64,000 nucleotides of DNA from Eutrigla gurnardus (GCA_963514095.1 OY741280.1:9437964-9501963); one strand, 5' to 3'. Numbered from the stretch's first letter, positions 37,336 through 50,264 are shown. Translations and numbers: made by a program. The notes: generated by a model not told the origin, from the letters alone.

Positions 37336-40300
37336 AACCAAGAAAACATTTCTCTGAGCTTTAAACAAAAGTTTTTTTATAACGATAACTACACTGTATG
37401 TGAACATACATTCATACAGAAACAGCTTGCCATATTGGACATCCAAGGACACTCCAACATGCCTTCTCTGCCAGTCAACAAAGACACACATTCTCAACAA
37501 GAGTCCCAGCATCTTTTCCATCTCCCTGCTCTTCTTTTGGTCTGGTCACATCCCACTCTGCCCTCACAAAACACACGCAGAAAGGCTCATGCCAGGGGAG
37601 GCAGGACTCCTTCTAGCTCTCCTCCCCCTCTCCTTCACCTCCTCACTTCTTCTCTGCCTGAGCTATCACTGTCCCACTTGCTGTAATATGTCAGTGACTG
37701 ACATGAGGTGTAACACCTCAGCTGATAACTGCTGCCTGCTCCTGTGAGCTATGCTTTGGGGGGAAAGCAAAGTTACAGGGCTCCGAGACTGGCAGCAGAG
37801 GTGCAACAGATCGTCTGCCCCCTGAGTCCCCTTTTGGCTATAAACCTTCGCCTCGCGGGTTTCGGCACAGACACCAAATGAGCAAAGTAAACATATACTC
37901 ACGTACACTTTCACTCACTGTTGATTTGCAATTATAGAGACGTGGGTATTCATGTCATAAAATGGCCATAGCATGCATAAATGATAACTGCATTTGCTTT
38001 GGTAATTGACCACACTTTCTAAGATAGGTTTAGGGAGTTTATTCTTGGAAAAAAACACATCAGAAGCAAAAAAAGAGGTGTCATTACGAAAGGTCCATAC
38101 TACAAGAAAATTAGAAATTGAAGGCTACCACCTCAAATGAAGGAAGCCACAATGCTGACACACAATGCTCACATGCAACGCTCACACACATCCTCAACAG
38201 ACAGAGAGAGAAAACATTTTGTACATGACAGGTCAGTCTCACTTTGCTATTTTTTTCTCTCTCGGATATCAAACAGTGAGGGGAGATTGAAGAGGCGTGA
38301 AGACGAATGCTATTGAACAGTATGAGTGGGGGGAGAAAAAAAAACACAAAAGCAGAACAAGGACAGAAAGCTGTGAGGAAGACAGGAAGGGCATTATGTG
38401 GGTTGTTATGAGCGTGAGGCCTGCAGAGAGAAGGATGGGAGACCAGGAGATGGAAAACAACAGCGAGACACAGAGAGAAACATGAGAGGACGTCCATCAA
38501 AGCGCCGTCTTTCTGCTGTGCACAGCAGCTTGACACAACGCAAGTAAAGGAGATGAAGTCGGAGAAGAACAGGCTCCCCATTAAAAGTAGGGAGAGGAAT
38601 GAGAGGAATAAAAGAAGGAGGAGTGTGGGGAAACTCTCTCTCTCTCTCTGTCTCTAGGCCCGCTGAGAGGCAATGATCAGACTGAGTTTAACATCAGTAG
38701 CTGATGGGCATCAGGGTCCCTCAACCCTCATATGCCTTCTCCTCAGCTTCTACATCTCTCTCCACCTTTCCTCTGTTCTCCTACCCCGCAGACTGCTCCT
38801 GTAATTGGCTGTCCAACGGTGCTGGATCTTCTGCTGTGTGAGTGTGTGTGTGTGTGTGTGTGTGTACGTTTCTCCCACATTGTGTGACTGTGTGTACGTT
38901 TCTCTTTCTTTCATTGCATGATTATTCTACCTCATCACAGTTATTTTTGTATGACTTTCAGATGTTGAGAGGGAGGGAAGTCACAGCGGCCATCTTATGC
39001 TTCATTTTCACATGGAAAACACAATCATTTAAGCTATCCGGGCCATAACCCAACCCATAAAAACATGTTTTACTTGGAATATGAAAAACGTACCACTATT
39101 TAATTTACAGTGGTTAGAAAAAAAGGGATGAATTATCAAAGGCTACTCGCACAGGCTGCAACATGCCATTCGATGCTCGCAGCACACATCGGAGGCATCA
39201 GTCACTTTTTACCTAGCCGTTCAACCACAGGCTGAACAAATACCCCAAACAAGACCACCAAAGAAGACCACCAGTCACATCATGCATGTAAGCTACAAGT
39301 ACTGAGCAACAACAGCAGTGGAGGAAATAATAAACGTAGATCCGCGGGTCCAACCACTTCCACCTGCCACCTTGTGCTGACGTTTTTACTTCAGCAGACA
39401 TTCAATACCATAGAAAGCAGACACAAGCAACGTTTCTCAGGTCAAAAATAAATGAATGAAATGTAGAAGAATGTAAATAGTTTTGAAACCGTCATCTTTG
39501 TTATTTAATAAGCAACAATATATTGAATGATACCCTTACAATGAAGCTTATTTACATATAAAGCACAAAATCAGGATAAACAGTAATTAGCAAGGGGGAA
39601 AAGGAGTTTGCACTGTTGGGCCAATCATAATCACCACAGTGGAAAGTAGCAGATGCACAAATAGTTTGTGAAATTAAACAGTCACACAGAGATGCCCTTG
39701 TCTTCCATAAATATAAAATCAAGGATCCTTCTATATTAAATTATTCTGTACAACATAGGATGCATGGGTGTGCTTACTGTCCGTCCACTTCATACAGAAC
39801 AGAAAATAATTTAATCATATCCATCATATGACATATTATATTACAAATTGCATTAATATATTGTCATCCATAACAGGCTTAATCAATGATCTTGAACTCA
39901 TGCCCCCCATGAATCCCAGCACATCAGGTCATCGGTCGGACAAGACTTTTTGTTTAAAGTCAGATTTATATTTTTCTATCTACTCCGATCAATACATGTA
40001 TTTTATTTGTGGTGCTTTATGTAGCTGCTGTATCTTCATTAGCGACGCAGTGTAACAGAGCTAGTTATTCATTTTTGCAATTTTTTTTTCATTACTGGAG
40101 TATATACTCAAGATTTGTTTGTTTTGTAAGGCTCTCATTAGCTTGATAGCTTTTATTTTTTTTGCCTTCTCCAATTTGTTATCCATCACATGATCTACAC
40201 GCTTAAGTAATTTTATTTAATGGGTTTAAGAGATTGATAACATAGTTTGGCCATTCCTAATCTTGCAAAGTTGATCCAAACTTTTTTCAAATCCCTGCGG

Positions 40301-41551
40301 GCACCAATTACAGAGTGCACTTGGTAAGACTTCACATGACTGAAAATGAAGGTGGCACTGATGAACATTTATATCGCGCTACGGTATCTCTACGAAATAC
40401 CAATTTAACTACATTTGCTCTCAAAATTCATTAGTGCAATTTGTATGTGCCACAAAAGGGGCATAAAAATCTAAATCCATCCTCCAGACCACATAACTGT
40501 TACTGCTTGTTACCAAATAAAACTGAAAAATGCAGAGAGACCAGACACCCCGGGCAAACTAATATGGGGAACTAATTACATAGCACCTCATCTATTCCCC
40601 TCGTAACTGTGTCTCGATTTTACTTCTCAAACTTTCTCAAGCATAGAGATATTAATATTAACTTTGTGTGTGGTCTCTGCGTAAGTGCTCCTTTTTCTGC
40701 CACTTTAGCCAAGATTAAGGGCAAAACCTCCCCGCTCTCCACAACCCCCGACACTCCATCTTAGTTTGTGCCACTTCCCCTTTAACTCCTTGTGTCGGAA
40801 TATTCCCTAACTCCCTTTTAATGCCCATCACTCCAAAACGACTGTCCTCCAATAAGAAGAGGGAGTGTCTGCGTTAGTGCTGCCTCATGCATCCACATAA
40901 CCACATTGTGAGTACGGAGACTTTGCACAGAGTAACCACTCCTATTGAGAGTGATGTCACATATACACCTACCATCTATAATACATATCCTCGTCCACCC
41001 CTGGAGGGTTTTATCAGCTAAATACCCTTTAGTTGGAGACCCTAGGCAGAAGTTCATGTGTAAATTTGCGGTTCAGCTCTGAGAACATGTTGCACTGAGA
41101 GACAACTGATGAGAGGTACCATTAAGACAGCAACTGGGGCCTTCTCTTTGTAATGAAGATAGAGGTTCTGCACTCCTGACACCGCCTGGGCTCTATTCAA
41201 GGTGACAGCAGTGAGAGGGCGAGACTATACATGTAGCTGTACATGCTATGGCCAAATTGGCACGTGCATTCACAAAGTGTGCTGCGTGTTCGTGTGTGCG
41301 CCTTCTCAGGTCTAATCACATGGCTGCTGGTACAGGTGGAAGCTGCCTTGCAGTGAAGAAGATGCATATTTCATTCATTGGCGGTAGTGACCTCCTGGGC
41401 TGCACGACTTCGCCAGGCTGAATCTGAAAATCACTCTCCACAGCTGCATCCACCGTCTACAGTGTGAGCAGTGGGGGAGAGGGAGGCTGAAAGGGGATAT
41501 AGAGGTTGCAGGTTAGGTTCAGCGTGTGTGTGTGTGTGTGGGGGGGGGCGT

Positions 41552-41602
<51 letters not shown>

Positions 41603-42340
41603 CTTGTGTATTTGTGCTTTTCTCACTTTGTGCAATGGGAGTTGAAGCGAAGCGGCTGCACAACCCATATATTCCCTAGGAGGCTCAACTGAAGACGACA
41701 ATGGGATGAGCCAATAGAGGTGATGGGTGATTAACAGCCAAGGTCAAAAGGTCAGGTCCACGACGCAGAGGATTCAAAGAGGGAATCATGGATTGCTTTA
41801 TGCTGCTGGGAAGATTGCTTTTATGTTAGACTTCTTCTTACTGAACAATTTCCAAAAAGCACTCTACTGCTTCACGCCCTGGTTACAGTTGTTTTTTAAA
41901 GCTTGAATGTGCTCAGACATGTAAATGCACTTTTGATGACCCCAGCTAAAATGTGCATGCATGTATCAAAAGTAGAAAACATCTCCGTCTGTTCTGTGCT
42001 TCTCTGCTGATGATTCAGCAACTTGCAGCTACTAAAAACTTAATGTCACATGTTTAAACGCGATGTCACCTCTGATTAACAGAATACGCCGGCTTTGTTC
42101 ATTTTTAGCACAGCTGAGATAAACTCCCATCTAGCTTGCAGTTACCATAACACATTCATGCCACAGCTCATGAATGGAAAATGTGATTATGTTAAAGCCC
42201 CTAAAAATTGCCTTAAAAGTAAATCTCCACATTTGCGTGACGCTGGGATGTGAAAGCCCATCGTGGTCAAGTTGACCTGTCGTCATTGAAGAAATGGAGA
42301 CAAAAGATATTGAAGCGGTCTGTGGTCATCCAGAGCTCTA
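37336..42340. other. Non-coding stretch with microsatellites
   Basis: No gene supported. GT arrays lie at 38842-38863 and 41524-41598 (the latter interrupted by a G run). The 156-codon minus-strand frame at 38111-38581 is hydrophobic and cysteine-rich with no domain or exon signals. 39400-40450 is AT-rich unique DNA. Confidence 0.45.
41524..41598 (+). repeat. Interrupted GT microsatellite
   Basis: Two GT arrays separated by a nine-base G run and TCTC. Confidence 0.93.
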
Positions 42341-42680
42341 CGGTAGAACTAGGCTTGGTTTCAAAATCACCAAACCAGTCTGATATTAAGCCAAACACCG
42401 GACCGGTATACCGACCTTTGCCACTAGGCGACGAACTTGCCACAGCAACAGCTCCTGATTGAAATATTAGGCCTTTTTACACAGAACATTCCACCGTTAT
42501 CACAGAAAGGAGAGTCAAAAATATGGACGCGATCGCACCGTTTATAAAGAACCTTGCCTCTTTTTTTTTCGCTTTGCGGAACGAAAGACGCCATAACGCG
42601 CTGCCAACCATGTGACGTATTAAATGAGCGTTGGGAGTCCGATTAGTTCAAGGATTCAAAACAACAATGAACTTTTGCTC

Positions 42681-43356
42681 TTAAAGGAGTCATAACCTGG
42701 TTTTATACGTATCCAGCCCCCCTTGGATCGCTTTGGATCAATTCGTAAAACTTATTAGAAAAAAAAAAAAAAAATTGAATCAAACATTGAGCTTGTTCTG
42801 ACCCTTTTTCGTACCGCGATTTTATCGCGCGAGGTTTTGACTGGTCCGGATGTGCATTGTATAATATGTAATGAGGCGCGCGTTGATTCGCCGCAGGAAG
42901 GACAGAGCCGGGGGGGCTTGCCTGCATGCAGACTCCAAAACATAAACAGCCCCCTGTCATGGCGCACACACTAAATGACGAACCTTACGGAATTCAGGCA
43001 TTTATGTACGAACCAGAGTCGGAACCCGAACCGGAGAGTGAAGAGCCAGAGACGGTTGAAGAGACACGTTTACAGCAGGACGTCAGGTAGCGGACGGGGG
43101 GGGGGTTGGGTGGTGAAAGAGGGGTGGGCTTATGCAAGTAGCCTCCACGGTGACGTCACCGTAGGCGCAGAATCAAAATCTCGTGCTTTAGGAATGCACA
43201 CCCTTGTGTGCTATTCCTGTTCGGAAAAAGAGCAGAAGCGAAAAAACGGCGCCACTTTCAAACTCCAGCCTTTCAGGCAAGTTTCAACTGAGGTCAAACA
43301 CAGATATGCATGTTTTAACAAGAGAAATTGCGATTTCCTGGTGATGACTCCTTTAA
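42681..43356. mobile_element. TTAA-flanked DNA element (Kolobok/piggyBac-type target)
   Basis: The element (42685-43352, 668 bases) is flanked by TTAA on both sides (42681-42684 and 43353-43356). It has inverted ends AGGAGTCATAACC and AGGAGTCATCACC (one mismatch in 13). TTAA duplications are used by Kolobok and piggyBac elements; the ends look more like Kolobok-type elements of fish. It has no transposase but carries a short exon-like frame. Confidence 0.7.
42959..43090 (+). CDS. Short acidic exon-like frame inside the TTAA element
   Basis: ATG at 42959 opens a 43-codon frame ending TAG at 43088-43090. The peptide starts MAHTLNDEPYGIQAFMYEP and has an acidic ESEPEPESEEPE stretch, then TRLQQDV. 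The motif order (GIQ.fmyEPe, acidic linker, RLQQDV) recalls the N-terminus of the many fish proteins annotated 'P2X purinoceptor 7-like', which consist of a P2X7 C-terminal zinc-binding domain. In those the cysteine-rich domain follows. Here CAG at 43084-43086 is followed by GTAGCG, so a donor splice site could end the exon; I do not find the cysteine-rich exon downstream. Function unknown; the family resemblance is from memory and moderate. Confidence 0.4.
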   Translation: MAHTLNDEPYGIQAFMYEPESEPEPESEEPETVEETRLQQDVR

Positions 43357-45690
43357 TGCACATGACTCTTTAACCACAAGCAAAGTCGCTGTGCGTCATA
43401 AACATGTTTCTGCATACAATGGTGGCCCTGTGCGAGCAACGACCAGCTTTTTATCTTCTTCGGATCTACGTTCTCAGCTTGTAAAATGCTCTGGTGGCTG
43501 TTGTAGAAGAAAATGCGTTACCTTACAATTCTTATTTGGTTTGGGTATAATGTTCCTTTCTCTCTAAACATCCAATGTCCTGCTGAGCTGTTTTCCATTG
43601 TGTTAACCCTTGCCGTCTTGATGAAAAGACTCTTTGATCTTTCCCTCTCCCTGAACTGTCTCCGTAACATTTGTCTCACATACATTGATCAAGGCCCGAT
43701 GAGTGACCCCTGTAGTGACATCGTCTAGCTCTCTCGAGAATAGTCACACCTTGTAGACATCCACATTCAATGCAAATCCACTCATGACGCCTTCCCTTTT
43801 GTTCTCCTGAATGTTCTGCATAAATCCAACTCGGCCTGGCCATTCGGGAGACTTGATCTTCATGGATACACTGTGAATTTCTTTTCTCCACTGTCAGTGA
43901 TTAAACCTCATTTGAACCAGCTACAGAATTGGACCTGAAGAGTTTTTCTTCCACACTGTCAAGCCGGCTCGCGCAGCTCCGTTACTCCGTTTATAAATAA
44001 ACACAATCATATGTTAGTCAATTGTCATTATTGCTGCTTATTACTAATGCTATAATAGATTTAGTGCTGTGACGCTGTTGGCACAGGTTGCTGATGTTTT
44101 TAATTGTCCAGATCGTGTCAACGACAAATGCCGGTTCAACCGGTTTGCATAAATCAAACCGGTTTAGTTCCGTTCACCAAACCGGACCAGTGAAAACAGA
44201 AATCGGCCCAACTAGCACACTACATATGCGCAGCCGACATTTGCTATTCAGTGAATACAGCTAAGTGAAATTCACCGAGCACCTATGGGTGATGTCATGA
44301 ACTCAGACAGGACGTGAGTTATTTAAGCCATGATTGATGAAACCTTGTCGAGATAACAACATTCACAATAATACATTATTAAATGCTTTTTTTCTGTATT
44401 CTTCAGTATCCTTCTTTGTCCTTCACTGTTTGACATTAACTTCTGATCATCTTTTTAAATCACCTTATAAAATGTGAGTGGACCCATTTTCATAAACTAT
44501 GCATCTTATTGTTAAGCTTTTTTTGCAAATATTGTTCTATTCACTATCTTTTCTGTGTCATTATTGAAACTTGCAGGCTTCTTATAATAAGACAATGGAC
44601 AATGCTAGTGCTAAAGTTTCGACTGGCTAGGGAGATAATAAAAAAATATACTGCAGAAAAATGAGAACAAGTAGCACTGCAGTTCAGATGGGGGGGGGGG
44701 GGGGGGGGCTTAACCTTGAATCTCTCAGCAAACTCCGTCCCATTTAAGGTCGGAAAATGACTTTGAAAGGCATTTTATGACCAGTGGGCCGGTGCTATCA
44801 CTGGGATGGATGAGCTTAAGAGTGATACGGCGATAAGGAGATAAAACAACTGTTCAGCTATAGCGCAAGATGAAATCAGCATGGAGCTTGACAGTGGTAG
44901 GATGGGATGGGAAGAAGGGGGCTGGAAGTGAGCGGTCGAGCAGGAAGGATGCCCTGCTGACCACTGATAAGGCGGGAGCCTGTGGGTGGTGGCACAACAT
45001 GGTTGTTTACCTCAACAAACACTCTCAAACACATGAGATGAAAAACAAAAGAGGCTATGGGAATTTGGAGAACAGGGTATAAAGACAAAGTGCTAAATGT
45101 TAAAAAATGTGTCTTCCCTGAAGTCTCCCTTCTTTATACGATGTGATACACTGTGAAAGTACACCTTGATTAAATGGAAATTAAGAGAATTAAGAATAAC
45201 CCCAAATCTCACGGAAATAAACAAACCTGTAGGAGACAAAGACACTGCATCTAGTGGAATAATGTCTTATTCGATATCACTTGCTGTGTGATACAATTTG
45301 AACTACAATGGGATCAATGTAAGCAATTCACTTGTTCAATTACTTTGAAATTCTAATGCAGCGAGACAATGAGCAGCAACACTCAGGAGTTCACAGACTT
45401 GATTGAAATGAAAGTTTAGCCTTCAGTTCAGTAAACCTGAATATATGAGGATGGATTGTCGGGTCAATTCAATTATTCAGTCTGGCATAGTTATTGATGA
45501 TCATTATGCATGTGCTAATGATGTCAAGCATCCACTGACTGAGTCAGGCTTTCAAAACTCCAGATGTGTTTGATGTAGAAAATTTAAAGTTTCAAAAGGA
45601 GTGGGCACCGACAACTACTGCAGTCGAAGAACTGGCACCTGATTGGTCAGATTAACGATGAGCTCATGTGCAGTTCCTTTCCCTGTCCCT
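43357..45690. other. Non-coding stretch, G homopolymer
   Basis: A 19-base G run lies at 44690-44708. Otherwise unique DNA without exon or element signals, apart from the possible outer element edge near 44215. Confidence 0.45.
44690..44708 (+). repeat. G homopolymer, 19 bases
   Basis: Uninterrupted G run, then CTTAACC. Confidence 0.95.
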
Positions 45691-45699
45691 GCATCAGGT

Positions 45700-46102
45700 G
45701 ACGACAGTGCTTCATTTTAACTATCTCCACAGAAGTCAAAGCCACTATGGCCCGCCTTCACAAGATGTTCTGAACTTTACTGTCCCGCGTGTTGGCACTG
45801 AGCGGGGGAAAAGGGGATTTAAATATGCTGCACCCATTGCCTGGAACTCTCTCCAAAAGGATTTAAAACCGCCAGACTTGATCCCCCAAAGTGATTGTGA
45901 TACAACCTTGAAGGACCTTGAATTTAAATCATTTGGACAATGTGTGTGTTTGATCTCTTGTCTTGTCTGTGTATTGAATCTTGCGTCTTGCTGTTTGTAT
46001 GTCTTTGTATACTGCTTCTTGGCCAGGTAACCCTTGTGAAAGAGATCCTCGATCTCAATGGACTTTTTTTACCTGGTTCAATAAAGGTTAAATTAATTAA
46101 AA
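45700..46102 (+). mobile_element. 3' end of a non-LTR retrotransposon (CR1/L2 group)
   Basis: A frame ending at 46030 encodes the C-terminal tail of a LINE polyprotein. It has SQDVLNFTVPRVGTERGKRGFKYAAPIAWNSLQKDLK-like order: the block VP.V.TE.GKR.F.YAAP.AWN.LQ is widely shared at the ends of fish CR1/L2/Rex-type reverse transcriptases. It is followed by a short 3' UTR with the typical AAAGAGATCCTCGATCTCAATGG hairpin-like text and a terminal AATAAAGGTTAAATTAATT repeat. Everything upstream of the tail is missing, so this is a short 5'-truncated copy. Confidence 0.75.
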
Positions 46103-49100
46103 AATGTTTTGCTAGCCAAATCAAATTGTTCGCAGGATATTTATATAACTTTGTTTAATTGCATTGCATTTGAAACGTGACTCTTTCCTCTAAAGGGTGG
46201 TATAAAAAGGTGACATCGTATATCACTGAATATGAGACATGAGTTTACAGTAAATTACAATTCCACTCTGGCACTGAGGAGCTTGTTTTAAGGCTTTTTG
46301 CCGGAAACTTTCCTCGACATGAAGGGATTTGCGTATGCTTGTAGCTCACGCACCAACTATGGAGGCTCGCACCGCTTGTTTCAATGATGTTCTGGCCATC
46401 TGGCATACATGCTGGGCCACCGCATGGGTGGGTAATTCACTGAAAATGAGATGCACACGCATACTGCAGGGCTCTGGGATATCACCGTCACAACCCCTGT
46501 GTTGCTACAGGTGCAACAAACCAAACATCTAATAGATAGCTTTTAAAAACAAGGTTTCATGGGGTTTATACTTTTTTCCTTATACGTCAAGCAGTCAGCA
46601 AATGAGTCCCACAAATACAATGTGGTCCCTGTGGTTTCTAGTTACTACATGGTAAAGATATTGAAATATGTGCTTTACTGGGATACTTCAACAAACAGAA
46701 TTAAAATGTAGCCAACACTACTTAACAGCTATTGTGTGTAACAGAGGTGACATTAGAAATCGAATAAAACCTACAATAAACAGATTTTCAAGGACGACTT
46801 CCAAATTACAGTCTGTTTTAAAAATGGTCACAATAAAAAGCTTCTTTTCTCGTGATGTTAGCCTCTCAATAAGCTCTTCTATTGTAATTGTTGGCATTCT
46901 CTGATATAAAAAAAAGCCGCAACAAATCCTCAAGAATATTTGTTTTTTAGTTTTAGTTTTTTAAAGGATATTTTATTTTTAAATTTAGTTTTTTAGTAAT
47001 TTTATTATTATATTTTGTTCTACAAGGAGTAAATAAATATATAATAAAATACAGTTTTATTTTTCCCAGAATTGATCCATTTTTTATTTGCAAAATTATT
47101 GGATAGGTATACATACCATCAGTATTTATACAGGCATATATCCATCTCTATAATTAAGTAGGAGCACAGGTAAGTGTTTCTTTGTGTGTTTTTGGCGTTC
47201 CACAACAACAACAAAAAAAAACCTATGATCTTAATGCCCCCCAGCTATCGTTTAAGACTGATTCATATGAGCAATAATGGCCATCTTGACTTGAATTAAT
47301 CTCGGTATCCATCTCTTGGCCCCGAGCATCCAGACCTGCATTAACCTTTCTTCTTTAAAAACCAAATACACTTTTATCTGTATATACAGCAGGCGGCAAA
47401 AGCAGAGTGTGAGAGTAAACACAGGCAGGATAACAGTGCAGAGGACACGGAGGTGGGCGGGTGAGTGTGCAAAAAGATAGCCACTTTAACTGTTTGGGAT
47501 TAGAAATATAATATATTACCCTCCAAAAATGAAGCACATTATTGAATGGGCTCATGCATTCACAGATGAGAACTCCACAAGCAGCATGAAATATGTATCA
47601 GCCTGAGATATGGTTTTCTCTCAGAATAATAATCAACGCCATGGACAGCACAGAGCAGTAAAGACAAAATCAAATTCCGCAGACAAAAAAAAAAAAAACG
47701 TGGTCACATCGCAGCCACCACCAGCAGCATCCCAGGGGGAATGTAAATTATGTTTCAGGGGGCACTAAGTTCATGCAAGCTAGACAAAGTTGTCATCGTA
47801 ACACCAACTGTGCCTGTGACTCTCCAGCGGCTTCATGTTAGTTTAGCTGTCAGAATCTCTGTGCTTCTGCATAGAGAGCACGATGACAAATGTTTCAGGG
47901 ATGTTCGCCAGGAAATGTCAAAGGTTTTATTCTGTTTGTCTCCGCACTGTGTTTTACACATCACTCCGCGTGTGCCTTCGTGTTTACAAACCTTGCAAAT
48001 ATTGCAACCATGTGATGGAACACTCAGCAGTTATATTCTCACCATTCCCAGGCATGTGCATCCCCACACTACCAGCACATTGCTTTTCAAAGCTGACTCA
48101 CAGGCCACCACTCACGGGGACACGTCCACTCGAAAACGCCATCAAATACGCACAGTTGGCACCGTGTCAACATTCCAATTTGGCAGAAAATGGCTTTTGT
48201 TTACTTTTCCGTCAGTAACTGAGAAGATAATTAATATATATTAATATAATTGGCAACAACTGAAAGTATAAATGATTGAATACATACGCTGAGGGGGGAG
48301 GGGAGCACTTTGCTGTTTGGGCAGTAGACTGTTGAAATTAGGAATGCTGCCAAATATGTGTTTTGCAGTATGTGATGAGCCACCATCTATTAGTGACTAA
48401 TAATTAGGCAAAATTGTGCAATTGAGTCTACGAGTTAGTCTAAACCAGAAAAGAAGTTCCAATACGAAGTTCAACATTAACTGAGACCAACATTGACTCA
48501 AATGACAGTTAGGAAAACTAGTCCCACTGAGTCCACAACTTGCTGTATGAGTTTAGTTTGACAGACTATGTGATGGAGATTGAGTGACAAATTGGTGCTC
48601 TTCTGACTTTTCATCTAGCTCCACCAGCCAATCAAATGTTTCACTTATCCAGTAAAAATATCTCAACATCTACAAGATGTCAAAAAGGGACATTCATGTC
48701 TCGTCAAGACTGTTGTCGACCCCCGACTTTTCCTCTAGCGCCACCAGCAGGATGACAGCTGTGATGTGTGGGATGTCTCAACAACTGTTAGATTACAGCG
48801 CAATTTGATTCAGACTTGCTTAGAATTTCTGAACATCGGTGACCCTCCGACCCTTCATAGTGCCATCGGACATTTCTCCAAAACTTGGTGGATTGTTTCC
48901 AATAATAACCACTTTGTTACGATTAGGAGCCAAATCAGGGCTAAAAGAAACTAGACTGTTGATAGGAACCTAAAAATTACTAGCTTTGTCCTGCATTTCA
49001 AGTCCGATGTTTTTTTTTTTTTTTTATTGTTCCATCCACCCCAACCTGCTCCTTTTGTGAATATTTTGGCTCCATAACATTCCACATGCTTGACGGACAG

Positions 49101-50103
49101 AACATACATAACATTTTTAGGAATCTGAGGTCAATATGAGGGCTTTACTAAACCAAACCAAAGCACATAAACAAAGTACGTGTGCCTTGACCTGTTTTTT
49201 TTCTGGCAGTAAAGGCATTGCTTGCAAATTATATTTAAGTGTTTATTTCCTGACATTATTTTTTAAGATATTATGCTATGAGTTTGCCGTTCTGCTGCCC
49301 AGTGCTCACAAATCCCTAAATGCAGCTTAAACAAAGGGCAATGCCGTGGAAGAAAAGATATTCACACAATGAATGGCAGGTACAGATGAGAATGTAAGTG
49401 ATTTATTAAAGCATCTCATTAGCATGGGATCAAAGGGCACCAGAGGGAAATGTGGATCTGTCATAACTTGTCTAATATGAAAGGACAGCAGTCTATGGAG
49501 AAGAAAAACAAAAGAAAACCCCTCCTCCTTGAGATTCAATTGCTTCTGGCATTTCAGTGGCTTCAGCAGCCATTGATAAAGTTAATGGCATAGGGAACTG
49601 GGAATTGTGTCTTCTTCACGTCCTGACAATAGAGGAAGAAGATTAATCAGTGTTAAAGCTTGTTTATGCTCTAGCAGTTATTTACATCTGAACTTATTGC
49701 TCTGTCTGCCTTTTGACAGCAATGAGACATGACAACATCGCAGTAGTCGTCACTTTTTAGCATTTCGGTGTTCAGAGGACCAACGGCTCTCTCCGGGCTG
49801 AGATTTGCAGCATCTTGATATATAAATGATGCTTAATGCCTTTGATAATATTCCTCCTGGTATTTACTGACACGCTGGATGGATCACACTGCATGTTTAC
49901 TGTCACTTCACTTTCCACCTTCAGAAGAGGAGGTGTTTGCTGGGCTTCGTTGACAGTGGCGCCAGCTAACGTGTCGCAGTCTTCACTGATCTGCGTTGCT
50001 ATTTTGACAGTGACGTCTCTTTGGTGGTTTAATTTTTGCTCTAATCATTTTGACTGTTAAATCACAGGAATGACAGAGTTCTTCAAAGTGACGGATTAAT
50101 CAG
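46103..50103. other. Non-coding stretch
   Basis: AT-rich unique DNA with an A/T-rich patch at 46930-47060 and a degenerate two-copy repeat near 48604-48748. The 164-codon frame at 47750-48244 has no domain. Confidence 0.4.
48604..48870. repeat. Degenerate dispersed repeat with two 120-bp-spaced copies
   Basis: GACTTTTCATCTAGCTCCACC (48604) recurs as GACTTTTCCTCTAGCGCCACC (48724), each followed within ~40 bases by ATNTCTCAACA-type text. I know similar wording (TCTCAACAACT..., GACTTTTC.TCTAGCGCCA) from a very common fish interspersed repeat whose class I cannot name. Confidence 0.5.
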
Positions 50104-50264
50104 GTTTTTTTAAAGATTTTATTTATTTTTTTACATTTCTGCTACACTTGATAGAGACAAACAGGAAAGATAGGGGGAGAGAGAGGGGATGACATGCAGC
50201 AGAGGACCCTGGGCCCCTGCCGTAAGGACAGCTGCTCTCCCTGCTGAGCTACAAAGGCGACCCT
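50104..50264 (-). repeat. tRNA-derived SINE, B box lost
   Basis: The minus strand begins GGGTCGCCTTTGTAGCTCAGCAGGGAGAGC, where TAGCTCAGCAGG is a good A box. It continues to GGGTCCTCTGCTGCATGTCATCCCC, CTCTCTCTCCCCCTATC and GTAGCAGAAATG, and ends A-rich with AATAAAATC. The expected GGTTCGAATCC B box is absent, replaced by a C/G-rich GGCAGGGGCCCAGGG. That points to an internal deletion or divergence, so RNA polymerase III transcription is unlikely. Flanks CTGATCTA (5') and CTGATTAA (3') may be a decayed target duplication. Confidence 0.85.

Larger units (their letters stand above)
42344..44215. mobile_element. Possible outer hAT-like element enclosing the TTAA element
   Basis: The left edge (TAGAACTAGGCTTGGTTTC, then CACCGGACCGG) and the inverted right edge (CTAGTTGGGCCGATTTC, then CTGGTCCGGTTTGG) share GGTCCGG/CCGGACC words and a similar order, as in dispersed fish elements with degenerate inverted ends. 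No coding sequence belongs to it that I can see. The similarity is imperfect and no target duplication was found, so the call is tentative. Confidence 0.3.

Noticed and set aside
38111..38581. 156-codon hydrophobic frame on the minus strand
   Set aside because: Looks like a membrane protein by composition only; pyrimidine-rich DNA produces such frames. No conserved motif.
47750..48244. 164-codon frame on the plus strand
   Set aside because: Overlaps another frame of similar length; no domain or exon signals.
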